A stretch of 15,323 nt of DNA from Phycisphaerae bacterium (GCA_026647385.1 JAPKGY010000015.1:1-15323), one strand, 5' to 3'. Shown: positions 8,541 to 15,323, counted from the first letter of the stretch. Numbers and translations: made by a program. The notes: generated by a model not told the origin, from the sequence alone.

Positions 8541-9478
8541 GAATCCTTTTCACCGGGGCGAGTTCGTTCACGGGGTACTGGTTTGTGCGGGAGCTGGCGG
8601 CGGCCGGGCATGAGGTGGTCGCGACTTTCCGCGGCAGCCCGGAATCGTACGCCGATGCAATTCGCCGCAAGCGGGCGACCGGCCTGGCGGATGCGTGCAG
8701 GCCGATCGTGGGTTGTGCGTTCGGCGACGAGGCGTTCCTGAAGCTGATCGGCCAATGCGGCCCGTTGGATCTGCTTTGTCATCATGGGGCTGAGGTGACG
8801 AATTACAAGAGTATGGATTTCGACGTGTGCGCGGCGGTGGCGAACAACACGCGCAATCTGCCGGCGGTGCTGGATGCCCTGAAGGCTGTGAACTGTGGGC
8901 GAGTTCTGCTGACCGGAAGCGTTTTCGAGCAGAACGAGGGGTGCGGGTCCGAGGGCTTGCCGGCCTTCTCGCCTTACGGCCTGTCCAAGGGATTGACGTT
9001 CGAGATGTTCCAGTACTGGTGTGGGGTGCGGAAGACGCGGCTGGGCAAGTTCGTGATCCCCAATCCCTTCGGGCCTTTCGAGGAGCCTCGTTTCACGAGC
9101 TACCTCATTCGCACCTGGAAACAGGGCAAGACGCCGTCGGTCAATACTCCGGCGTACGTGCGCGACAATATTCATGTGTCGCTGCTGGCCAAGGCCTACG
9201 TGCGTTTTGCCGAGCGGCTTGGCGACGGGCCCGGTTTCGAGCGGCTGGGCCCGAGTCAGTATGCCGAAAGCCAGGGCGCGTTTGCCCGCCGGTTCGCCGA
9301 TGAGATGAGCCCGAGGCTCGGTATTCCGTGTCCGCTGGATCTCAAACGGCAAACCGAGTTCGCGGAGCCGCGCGTCCGGCTGAATACCGACGTGGCGGAC
9401 GCGGCAGCGTATGGCTGGGATGAAGCCCGGGCGTGGGATGAGCTGGCGGCATACTATGAGAACCTGTCGACTTCGTGA
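8537..9478 (+). CDS. NAD-dependent epimerase/dehydratase (second SDR)
   Basis: A 313-residue extended SDR acting on a nucleotide sugar, probably reducing or epimerising the 4-keto product of the upstream enzymes. The nucleotide loop is GASSFTG (7-13). The active site has LLTGSVFEQNEG (124-135) and YGLSK (Tyr147, Lys151). PNPFGPFEEPRFTSYL and a Tyr-rich C-terminus are family-typical. It starts inside the stop of the rfbC-like gene and has no separate binding site, so it is probably translated by coupling. Its 3' end (about 9274-9450) is echoed by a decayed copy 1 kb downstream (10309-10414), with 23 of 26 bases identical in the best block. The cassette seems to end here; the next gene begins after 142 bp and has a different composition. 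Confidence 0.88.
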   Translation: MRILFTGASSFTGYWFVRELAAAGHEVVATFRGSPESYADAIRRKRATGLADACRPIVGCAFGDEAFLKLIGQCGPLDLLCHHGAEVTNYKSMDFDVCAAVANNTRNLPAVLDALKAVNCGRVLLTGSVFEQNEGCGSEGLPAFSPYGLSKGLTFEMFQYWCGVRKTRLGKFVIPNPFGPFEEPRFTSYLIRTWKQGKTPSVNTPAYVRDNIHVSLLAKAYVRFAERLGDGPGFERLGPSQYAESQGAFARRFADEMSPRLGIPCPLDLKRQTEFAEPRVRLNTDVADAAAYGWDEARAWDELAAYYENLSTS

Positions 9479-9620
9479 TGCAATCAGTAGCTTGCTCGTA
9501 ATTCGACTATACCCGGAAGAATAGTTCCTGCATTCTGAAGATCAGGCGCTGCCCTCAAACGATGATCATGTTCCGCAATCATCCTCCTCGCGTCGATGTG
9601 GGCGGAAGGAACGCTTGAAG

Positions 9621-10193
9621 ATGGTTTATAACGGCGATACAGTCAAGGAATGGGTTGGCGACAGCCAGTGGCGAGCGTGGCGGGCCGACTTGGCGCGTTT
9701 CCGCAAACATGGCTATAGTGGATGGTTGTCCGAAGGCTTCTGGGCGCTCACCATTTATCGATTACAGCGATCACTTCGTGCGTTCAGGCCCACGTGGTTC
9801 TGGTTACCTTTCAAAGCGATCTTAGTTGTTATCCGAAAGTTTATTGTGATGGTGACCCACATCAGTCTGCCCCCTGAAGCAGAAATTGGGCCAGGTATGC
9901 TGATTCCCCATGTGGGACCTATCCAAGTAATCCCCTTTGCGAGAATAGGCGCGGACTGTGCAATTCATCAGGTGTGTACCATTGGAGCCGCTGGAAAACC
10001 GGGTGTGCCCGAGCTTGGAGACCATGTGATGCTTGGATGCCATTCTTGCGTGCTTGGGCCTGTCAAGGTTGGCGACGGCGTCAGGATAGGGGCTGGAGCA
10101 GTGGTCGTCACGGATATCCCTGCCTGGTCCACTGCTGTTGGTGTCCCGGCCCGGGTTACCCAGCATCGCGAGGATGGGATTATCGGAGAATGA
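9621..10193 (+). CDS. Serine acetyltransferase-like hexapeptide acyltransferase
   Basis: A left-handed beta-helix acyltransferase that would use acetyl-CoA. In surface-glycan loci such CysE-like proteins more often acetylate a sugar than make O-acetylserine. The 190 residues comprise an N-terminal helical part, a hydrophobic stretch (about 58-80), and the hexapeptide helix from about 87 to 178 (AEIGPGMLI, ARIGADCAIHQVCTIG, VKVGDGVRIGAGAVVV, AVGVPARV). His116 lies in the usual active region. The ATG at 9621 is preferred over a TTG at 9615 because GGAAGGA sits 10 nt before it. Base composition is lower than the neighbours (31 of 60 G+C in both 9721-9780 and 9841-9900), with more AT-ending codons, which points to separate acquisition. 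Confidence 0.83.
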   Translation: MVYNGDTVKEWVGDSQWRAWRADLARFRKHGYSGWLSEGFWALTIYRLQRSLRAFRPTWFWLPFKAILVVIRKFIVMVTHISLPPEAEIGPGMLIPHVGPIQVIPFARIGADCAIHQVCTIGAAGKPGVPELGDHVMLGCHSCVLGPVKVGDGVRIGAGAVVVTDIPAWSTAVGVPARVTQHREDGIIGE

Positions 10194-10308
10194 CGGGCGT
10201 GCCCTGTCTGAGCGTTGCCCTGGCCGGCTGCCGTGGGGGTGGGTTATTCTGTCGCTCAGTAATATCAGTGGCTGGGAAAGATCGTTGAGAACCAATGCTT
10301 ATAGAGTC
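10194..10308. other. Spacer with no recognised content
   Basis: No gene, hairpin or promoter stands out in these 115 bases between the acetyltransferase and the SDR relic. A GTGGCTGGG near 10268 resembles the SDR gene at 9241-9249 and could be an older part of the same relic, but the alignment there is not convincing. Confidence 0.3.
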
Positions 10309-10414
10309 ATGGCGTTTTCGCACGCAGGTTCGCGAGTGAAATACCTACGCGACTGAACACTCGGTGTTGCGGGACCTGAAACGGCAGACCGAGTTCGTGG
10401 CGTGGTATGAGTGA
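10309..10414 (+). pseudogene. Decayed 3' end of an SDR epimerase gene
   Basis: This stretch is a relic of a gene like the SDR at 8537-9478. The block 10372-10397 matches 9337-9362 at 23 of 26 bases and translates to DLKRQTEF in both. Upstream, GCGTTT followed by GGTTCGC and then CTCGGT-TT-CG keep the same order as in 9278-9330. Downstream, the relic jumps from DLKRQTEF to AWYE and a stop (10412-10414), whereas the intact gene has about 23 more residues before AWDEL. The upstream and downstream blocks lie in different frames, and an in-frame TGA ends the first block. So the copy carries at least a frameshift and an internal deletion. From 10415 to 10510 nothing else is seen except short CCTTGAC/CCCTTGAC direct repeats. 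Confidence 0.7.
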
Positions 10415-10510
10415 TTCTTCGGGCTTTCGTGAATTGCCGGTGCGCTGGCGGCGGGCGAGGCCTTGACGGCCTTGGGCCCTTGACTGTCCGGTTTCACCGC
10501 GCGGTCGAGC

Positions 10511-11488
10511 ATGACCCGGCTGTACGCGATCGGCGATGGGATGGGAGTTGATCCGATCAACAACAGCATTCCGTGGGCGGTTCTGCACGACGTCCTCCGC
10601 GAAAAGGGGGGACTGGGCGGGGTCTCGCGTCTCGGCTCCGCGCCGACGCTGGCCGACGGAACCCACAAATTCCTGATCCGCGACCTGCGTGGAAGGCCCT
10701 TGGCCGTGCTGCTGCTCTCCTCGCCGGGCAATTCGTTCATGGTGGCCCGGGGCATTGAGCGGGCCGGCCAGGCCAAGATGGCGCTGGGGCCTGCGCTGGG
10801 CCGGGTGATCCTGACTCCTCTCGCGGCGGGAGTGATGGACGGTCTGACCTTCGCCGTTCTGCCCTACTGTCGTCGGCTGAGCGAGAACCGGCTGTGGTGG
10901 CGCGTGCAGCGCACGTGGGTTCGTCGTGACGTTCTGGAGTGGCTTCGATGCGTGACCGAGACCACGGTGGCTGATCCGGCCCCGGACCGGATCGAGCCCG
11001 ATTTCCTGGTGCCTTTGCGGGCGCTTGGGGCCAACCTGCTGGTGGACGCGGACATCCGCGAGGAGGCGCTGCGGTCGGCGGATCGGCTCGAGGCGGGGCG
11101 TTGGAGGGCGCGTCATGTATTCGCGCACAACGATCTGTGGAAGGAGAACATCCTTCTGCCGCCTCGGGTTTTGCCGGGGGACTCCGAGCGTACCGGCCAG
11201 TACCGATTCGCGCTGATCGATTGGGGAAGCGCGGCGGTGCGGGGCTACCCGATGTACGACCTTGTGCGCCTCGCGCGGGATATGCGAGTATCCGGCTCGG
11301 CGTTGACCCGGGAGATCGCCGCCCACTGCCGGTTCCTGGAGTGCGCTCCGGCCGACGCCCTATCCCATCTGCTTGCGGCGCTCGGCGCGTTGGGGATGCA
11401 CCTGGAGCAATTCCCCATGGAGAGGTACGTGGCCCTCGTTCGGGGTTGCCGGAGCTTCCTGCTCCGCAGCCGTGTGGTGAGTCGGTGA
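10511..11488 (+). CDS. Aminoglycoside phosphotransferase-fold kinase-like protein
   Basis: A 325-residue protein with the APH/choline-kinase fold signature. HNDLWKEN (His206, Asp208, Asn213) is the catalytic loop and IDWGSA (Asp237) the metal-binding motif, followed by YPMYDLVRLARDM, typical of the family's C-lobe. The N-lobe is less clear; LADGTHKFLIRDLRGRPLAVLLL (split around residue 60) looks like its beta hairpin. The family transfers phosphate from ATP to a small hydroxylated molecule. In this glycan locus a sugar or lipid-linked intermediate is a reasonable guess, and antibiotic resistance is not implied. The ATG at 10511 has no clear binding site; an ATG at 10541 is an alternative. It stands 14 nt before the methyltransferase gene, probably in one operon. 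Confidence 0.75.
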   Translation: MTRLYAIGDGMGVDPINNSIPWAVLHDVLREKGGLGGVSRLGSAPTLADGTHKFLIRDLRGRPLAVLLLSSPGNSFMVARGIERAGQAKMALGPALGRVILTPLAAGVMDGLTFAVLPYCRRLSENRLWWRVQRTWVRRDVLEWLRCVTETTVADPAPDRIEPDFLVPLRALGANLLVDADIREEALRSADRLEAGRWRARHVFAHNDLWKENILLPPRVLPGDSERTGQYRFALIDWGSAAVRGYPMYDLVRLARDMRVSGSALTREIAAHCRFLECAPADALSHLLAALGALGMHLEQFPMERYVALVRGCRSFLLRSRVVSR

Positions 11489-11502
11489 AGGAGACATCCG
11501 CG

Positions 11503-12633
11503 ATGATCGCCACGAGCGCGTTTCACCCGGTCTATGCCTGTCCCGACACGCACGAGCCTCTGCGTGTGGAGGACGAGGCGCTGGTTTCGGTTCGAGGGGA
11601 ACGGCGGTTTGCGATCGTGGAGGGCATTCCCCGCTTCCTGGGGAGCCGGCCCGTGGAGAGCGAGGAGGGGGCGGCACAGCTCGAGCGGTTGACCCGGTCG
11701 GCGTTGGAGGTTGGCTGGTTTTCGGCGCTGCACGAGGTCTACCGGGATAATCCGGACCTGATCGGCTACACCACCGATGAGAAGCGTTGCTCCCATCTGG
11801 AACTTCTGCCGATCGGTCCTGAGGACACCGTGTTCGAGTTGGGGCCGGGGCTGGGCCAGTTCACGGTTCCAACCGCGCGCCGGTGCGGGATGGTCTATGC
11901 GCTGGAGGTCGTGCCGGGGCAAGCCCGCTTTGTTCAAATACGGTGCGGACAATCCGGCGTGTCCAATGTGAGCATCGCCTGCGGAGGGGACGATTGCCGG
12001 CTTCCCTATCTCGATGGGGTATTCGACGTCGCGATCGTGAACCTGGTATTCGAGTGGTGTGCGAGCCGCACGGGGCGGGACGACCCGGGGAAACTGCAGA
12101 GGCGTCTGCTGAGCGAGATTCATCGCGTCCTGAAGCCCGGCGGCACGCTGTACCTGAACACCAAGAATCGCTTCAGCCTGCACTACTTGACCGGGGGACG
12201 GGACGAGCACGCTCAGAACCTGCGGTTCGGGAGCGCGCTGCCGCGCGGCGCATTGAGACGGCTGCTCGCGGCTCTGGGCAAGGAGGCTCCCGCGGGGATG
12301 CTGTATTCTCATGACGAGCTTTCCGGCTTGCTTCGCCGACACGGGTACTGCGACCTGACGAGCTACTGGGCCGTCCCGGAGATGCGCTATCCGGAGCGAT
12401 TCGTGAAGACCGACGCCGCATCGATTCGACTGGCCCGTCGCGATCCGCAGTTCAAGCAAGGTGAAACACGGCGGACGCGCATGCTGATGCGGCTGATACC
12501 CACGGGCCTGGTCAGGCACTTTACGCGAGGCCTGCTTTTCATCGCACGCAAACCGCCGGCCCATACGACCGTGCCCGAGGGAGAAGCACCGATCGAGACG
12601 AAAGACATCGCGGGTCGCCGCGCGGGTTTGTGA
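11503..12633 (+). CDS. SAM-dependent methyltransferase with Trm112-like N-terminus
   Basis: A 376-residue class I methyltransferase. Residues about 8-46 resemble the Trm112-like zinc ribbon found at the start of many bacterial methyltransferases (YACPDTHEPL, then FAIVEGIPRFL), but only one Cys remains, so metal binding is probably lost. Motif I is ELGPGLGQF (112-120), the acidic SAM-ribose residue is Glu135, and LPYLDGVFDVAIVN (167-180) and VLKPGGTLYL (209-218) complete the Rossmann core. The C-terminal 100 residues include LRRHGY and a basic, weakly hydrophobic MLMRLIPTGLVRHF segment. The ATG at 11503 has AAGGAG 9 nt upstream; a GTG at 11485 would overlap the preceding gene. In this locus a sugar or lipid-carrier methylation is plausible. 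Its stop lies in the left arm of the inverted repeat at 12630. Confidence 0.85.
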   Translation: MIATSAFHPVYACPDTHEPLRVEDEALVSVRGERRFAIVEGIPRFLGSRPVESEEGAAQLERLTRSALEVGWFSALHEVYRDNPDLIGYTTDEKRCSHLELLPIGPEDTVFELGPGLGQFTVPTARRCGMVYALEVVPGQARFVQIRCGQSGVSNVSIACGGDDCRLPYLDGVFDVAIVNLVFEWCASRTGRDDPGKLQRRLLSEIHRVLKPGGTLYLNTKNRFSLHYLTGGRDEHAQNLRFGSALPRGALRRLLAALGKEAPAGMLYSHDELSGLLRRHGYCDLTSYWAVPEMRYPERFVKTDAASIRLARRDPQFKQGETRRTRMLMRLIPTGLVRHFTRGLLFIARKPPAHTTVPEGEAPIETKDIAGRRAGL

Positions 12634-12733
12634 CAGTTTCGGCGCGCGGGCGCCATGGGTCGCGACCGCGACTTGCCGTGGCGACCCACGCCACCCACGC
12701 ATACCGTTCATTGCTGGACCGCGAAACTGTCAC
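12630..12733. repeat. Composite inverted-repeat element spanning a stop codon
   Basis: The outer arms are a perfect 12-bp inverted repeat: GTGACAGTTTCG (12630-12641) and CGAAACTGTCAC (12722-12733). Inside lie a GGCGC-GCGG-GCGCC hairpin (12641-12654) and an 8-bp stem TGGGTCGC / GCGACCCA (12656-12663 and 12681-12688). A 10-bp palindrome GGTCGCGACC (12658-12667) overlaps it. The TGA of the methyltransferase is the first codon inside the left arm. No T run follows, so it is not a classical terminator. A small non-coding insertion element, or a structured 3' end that protects the transcript, would both fit. Confidence 0.65.
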
Positions 12734-12799
12734 GGCCCTGGTGTTGCACGATCACGCCCGGTCATACAGGCCGTCGCCGCCGGGAGGTTGAGAGGACTC

Positions 12800-13822
12800 A
12801 TGTCGGATCTGGGAGTGGTGATCATCGGCCGCAACGAGGGCGAGCGCCTGAAACGGTGCCTGGCGTCGGTGAACGGCCGGGGTTTTCCGCTCGTCTACGT
12901 GGACAGCGGCTCGACGGACGGCAGCACGACGTTTGCCCGCTCGGTCGGCGCGGAGGTCATCGATCTCGATATGTCGCGGCGGTTTACGGCCGCCCGAGCG
13001 CGCAACGCGGGTTTCGAGAAGCTTATGGAGATCAGACCTGCTCTGGAGTACGTGCAGTTCATCGACGGCGATTGCGAACTGGCGGAGGGCTGGCTGGACG
13101 AGGGGATGCGTTGTTTGAAAGCCCGTCCGCAGGCGGCGGCGGTGGCGGGACGCGTGCGGGAGCGCTGCCCCGATCAGTCCGCGTACAATCGCCTGTGCGC
13201 GCTTGAATGGGACGTGCCGGCGGGGCGGGCGACGTGGTGCGGCGGCATCGTGATGATGCGGGTCAGCGCCTTGAGGCAGGCGGGGGGGTTCAATCCCGCC
13301 GTGATCGCGGGCGAGGAGCCCGAGTTGTGTTTTCGGCTTCGCCGGGCCGGTTGGTCGATCGAACGGATTGACGCGGAGATGGCGACCCACGACGCCGCGA
13401 TGAGCCGGTTCGGCCAGTGGTGGCGGCGAGCGGTGCGGTCCGGGCACGCGCTGGCGGAGGGTCTTTGGCTGCACGGCGCATCGGGGGAGCGGTATAACCT
13501 TCGGCCGGTCGCATCCACTGTTTTCTGGGCGGCGGTCCTGCCGGCCGTGGGCGTGCTGCTCGCCTGGCCGACCGACGGTCTGAGCCTTGGTCTGTTCGCC
13601 GCCTACCCACTGCAATGGGCGCGTATGGCGATGACGAAGCGTGCGCGAGGCTGGTCGGCCTCGGACAGTCGCCTGTATGCATCGTTCATGATTCTTGCCA
13701 AGCCGGCGGAGTTCTGGGGCCTGCTGCTGTTCATCTGGTCGAAACTGCGCCGAAGACAGACGGACCTGATCGAGTACAAGGTCCCGCGGGGCCTGCCGGT
13801 GAAGACACCGGGGCCATTGTGA
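12800..13822 (+). CDS. Family 2 glycosyltransferase, membrane-associated
   Basis: A 340-residue GT-A fold transferase with C-terminal membrane segments, so it should act at the cytoplasmic face of the membrane. VVIIGRNEGERL opens the Rossmann-like fold, VDSGSTDGS (34-42) binds the nucleotide, and IDGDCEL (88-94) is the DXD-type metal site. GEEPELCFRLRRAGW (171-185) is the acceptor-side motif. Hydrophobic spans at about 237-257, 260-276 and 295-314 suggest two or three membrane passes, followed by a basic cytoplasmic tail. The ATG at 12800 was preferred over a TTG at 12788. GAGGA lies only 3 nt before it and GGGAGG lies 12 nt before it, so neither spacing is ideal. The gene stands alone between two structured spacers. 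Donor and acceptor are unknown. Confidence 0.86.
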   Translation: MSDLGVVIIGRNEGERLKRCLASVNGRGFPLVYVDSGSTDGSTTFARSVGAEVIDLDMSRRFTAARARNAGFEKLMEIRPALEYVQFIDGDCELAEGWLDEGMRCLKARPQAAAVAGRVRERCPDQSAYNRLCALEWDVPAGRATWCGGIVMMRVSALRQAGGFNPAVIAGEEPELCFRLRRAGWSIERIDAEMATHDAAMSRFGQWWRRAVRSGHALAEGLWLHGASGERYNLRPVASTVFWAAVLPAVGVLLAWPTDGLSLGLFAAYPLQWARMAMTKRARGWSASDSRLYASFMILAKPAEFWGLLLFIWSKLRRRQTDLIEYKVPRGLPVKTPGPL

Positions 13823-13926
13823 GGGTTCGTCCGCCGGATGGGCGTTTGCGTGGGTTCGTGGCCGCGGGCGATCCTGGGATGCCGATCCAGACGAAAGGCC
13901 GCGCGGGTCGATGCGGCGACCTGAAG

Positions 13927-13992
13927 CCCTTGACACGCGACTCGCCGCAAAGCGGCTCTGTGCGGGCGTATGCCCGCGTCGCGCGTCAAGGG
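13927..13992. other. Cloverleaf-like structured element, three-way junction
   Basis: The outer stem pairs 13927-13941 (CCCTTGACACGCGAC) with 13978-13992 (GTCGCGCGTCAAGGG). It is 15 bp with one A-C mismatch. It encloses two perfect hairpins: GCCGC-AAA-GCGGC (13944-13956) and GCGGGC-GTAT-GCCCGC (13962-13977). Nearly every base is used, which is more than chance palindromes usually do. It lies in the 269-bp gap before the family 4 glycosyltransferase gene, and the rest of that gap holds no gene. It may be a REP/MITE-type palindromic repeat or a structured RNA. It lacks a T run. Confidence 0.72.
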
Positions 13993-14015
13993 AAGCCCGC
14001 GGCTCCTTGATGTTG

Positions 14016-14038
14016 CTGAATCGCGTGTGGTGATTCAG
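14016..14038 (+). other. Leader hairpin before family 4 glycosyltransferase
   Basis: CTGAATCGC (14016-14024) pairs with GTGATTCAG (14030-14038) around a GTGTG loop, giving nine pairs including one G-U in RNA. As DNA it is also a near-symmetrical site that could serve as an operator. It ends 53 nt before the GTG start. No promoter boxes could be assigned with confidence. Confidence 0.4.
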
Positions 14039-14091
14039 GTGGTGGGCAGCTGGGGCCAGGGTACCTGGGCGAACCAGAGGAAGGACGAGGC

Positions 14092-15321
14092 GTGCGGCTC
14101 GCGTATCTGACGACCACGTATCCAGCCGTCAGCCATACGTTCATCCGGCGTGAGTTGCTGGAGGTCGAGCGGCGCGGTCACCGGGTGTTGCGGCTGTCGA
14201 TTCGTCCGACGAACGGAGCGCTGGCCGATCCGCTGGACCAGGAGGAACAGGCGAAGACTCTTCACTGTCTGGCCCAGCCTTTTTTCACGCTGCTGCGTGC
14301 CCAACTTCGGACCATGCTCACCCGGCCCATCGCATTCCTCGATGCAATGAGGCTGGCGATCCGGATGGGTTGGCGCAGCCATCGCGGGTTGCCGCGGCAT
14401 TTTGCGTATCTGGCTGAGGCTGCGTATTTCGTGCAAGTGTTGCGGGCCGACGGCGTCGAGCACGTTCACGTGCATTTCGGAACGAACTCCGCGGCCGTCG
14501 CCCGGCTCATCCACCGGCTCGGGGGGCCGACCTACAGCTTTACCGTACACGGCCCGGACGAACTGGACGCTCCGCAGTCGCTGGACATTCGTGGAAAGGT
14601 TCGCGACGCGGCGTTCGTGGTCGCGATCAGCGATTTCGGTGCGGCTCAATTGCGACGATGGGTTTCCCTGGAAGACTGGCACAAGATTCACGTCGTGCGT
14701 TGCGGCGTCGGTGATGAGTTCTTCGATGGGACCTGCCCGGTCGATTCCTCCTCGGACACGCTGGTGTGCGTGGGGCGATTGTCTCCGCAGAAGGGACAGC
14801 TCCTTCTGATTGATGCGTTGGCTGAGGTTGTCCGCGGCGGTACATCCGCCCGGCTGGTATTCGCCGGCGACGGCGAACTACGCCCCGTCATCGAGAATCG
14901 AGTTCGGGAAGCCGGCCTTTGCGATCGCGTGACCATTACGGGCTGGATCGGCGAGGCCGAGGTCCGCAGACAGATCCGTGCCGCCCGGGCGCTCGTGCTT
15001 GCGAGCTTCGCGGAAGGGTTGCCGATGGTCATCATGGAGGCTTTCGCACTCGGCCGCCCGGTCATCAGCACGTATGTCGCGGGCATTCCGGAACTGGTTC
15101 GGCCGGGTGAGAACGGTTGGCTGGTGCCGGCGGGTAACGTGGGCGAGTTGGCGGCGGCGATGCGCGAGGTCCTGCGTGCTCCGGCCCCCAAGCTGGACGC
15201 AATGGCCCGCGCGGGTGGTGCGCGAGTGCGCTCCCGCCATTTGACGTCAACCGAAGTTGCGCGGCTGGTCGATCTGTTCGAACAGACGACCGGTTCGGCG
15301 CCGACCGGGTCAGGACAGTGA
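14092..15321 (+). CDS. Family 4 glycosyltransferase
   Basis: A 409-residue GT-B fold retaining glycosyltransferase of the kind found in colanic-acid and exopolysaccharide loci. The N-terminal acceptor domain has YLTTTYPAVSHTFIRREL (5-22), HVHFGTNSA (126-134) and HGPDE (153-157). The C-terminal nucleotide-sugar domain has VGRLSPQKG (227-235), FAGDGEL (257-263) and the EX7E motif FAEGLPMVIMEA (Glu308, Glu316), then GIPELVRPGENGWLV. Length is normal for the family, so the gene is complete. The GTG at 14092 follows AGAGGAAGGACGAGG, a strong binding site. Its TGA (15319-15321) overlaps an ATG at 15321-15323 that could start the next gene of the locus. The sugar donor cannot be told. Confidence 0.9.
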   Translation: MRLAYLTTTYPAVSHTFIRRELLEVERRGHRVLRLSIRPTNGALADPLDQEEQAKTLHCLAQPFFTLLRAQLRTMLTRPIAFLDAMRLAIRMGWRSHRGLPRHFAYLAEAAYFVQVLRADGVEHVHVHFGTNSAAVARLIHRLGGPTYSFTVHGPDELDAPQSLDIRGKVRDAAFVVAISDFGAAQLRRWVSLEDWHKIHVVRCGVGDEFFDGTCPVDSSSDTLVCVGRLSPQKGQLLLIDALAEVVRGGTSARLVFAGDGELRPVIENRVREAGLCDRVTITGWIGEAEVRRQIRAARALVLASFAEGLPMVIMEAFALGRPVISTYVAGIPELVRPGENGWLVPAGNVGELAAAMREVLRAPAPKLDAMARAGGARVRSRHLTSTEVARLVDLFEQTTGSAPTGSGQ

Positions 15322-15323
15322 TG
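15321..15323 (+). other. Possible start codon of next gene at window edge
   Basis: The last three bases are ATG and share one base with the stop of the family 4 glycosyltransferase (TGATG). Such overlaps are common between coupled genes, but nothing of the next frame is visible. Confidence 0.3.

Noticed and set aside
10138..10356. Small open frame overlapping the acetyltransferase end and the SDR relic
   Set aside because: No binding site and no family resemblance; it overlaps two better-supported features.

Overview
This GC-rich window seems to be made of two pieces with different histories. Positions 1 to about 4550 look alphaproteobacterial, probably Rhizobiales-like. The reasons are a LinB-type haloalkane dehalogenase, a PncC/CinA deamidase, a dispersed palindromic repeat ending in GTCATCCCGG/CCGGGATGAC, a propionyl-CoA carboxylase beta subunit, and very GC-rich codon choice (42 of 60 bases are G or C in 3061-3120 by hand count). 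From about 4570 to the end the window looks planctomycete-like. The reasons are a PEP-CTERM sorting tail, an 8-bp AGGCAC-type tandem repeat, a cell-surface polysaccharide gene cluster, and codons richer in CGG, GGG and GAT (38 of 60 in 7321-7380). The two halves meet inside one open frame (4393-4728) that starts as a DUF2442 protein and ends as a PEP-CTERM tail. A chimeric contig or a recombination junction explains this best. The lineage names are inferred from gene families remembered, not from a search.

Layout, left piece: a partial haloalkane dehalogenase on the minus strand (1-727); the divergent pncC/cinA-like gene (785-1264); a gene-poor stretch with hairpins and a 189-bp palindromic repeat (1265-1661); a DUF1376 plus Mrr-type nuclease fusion (1662-2639) that overlaps pccB (2636-4171) by 4 nt; then a DUF4160 gene (4176-4412) overlapping the DUF2442 start.

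Layout, right piece, all on the plus strand: a family 2 glycosyltransferase (4913-5947) whose 3' end runs into the tandem repeat; a nucleotide-sugar cassette of rfbF, an SDR epimerase, an rfbC-like epimerase and a second SDR (6081-9478), the last two translationally coupled; a lower-GC serine acetyltransferase-like gene (9621-10193); a decayed copy of the second SDR's 3' end (10309-10414); an APH-fold phosphotransferase (10511-11488); a SAM methyltransferase (11503-12633); a membrane-associated family 2 glycosyltransferase (12800-13822); and a family 4 glycosyltransferase (14092-15321), whose stop overlaps a possible next start at the window edge.

The right-hand genes together read as part of an exopolysaccharide or surface-glycan locus. 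RfbF makes CDP-glucose, the SDRs and RfbC-like epimerase probably convert it (or another nucleotide sugar) into an unusual deoxy or branched sugar, the glycosyltransferases assemble it, and the acetyltransferase, methyltransferase and kinase-like protein may decorate it. Two intergenic spacers in this half (12630-12733 and 13927-13992) contain composite inverted repeats, each an outer stem enclosing two smaller hairpins. These, the SDR relic and the DUF1376-Mrr fusion are the least ordinary things seen.
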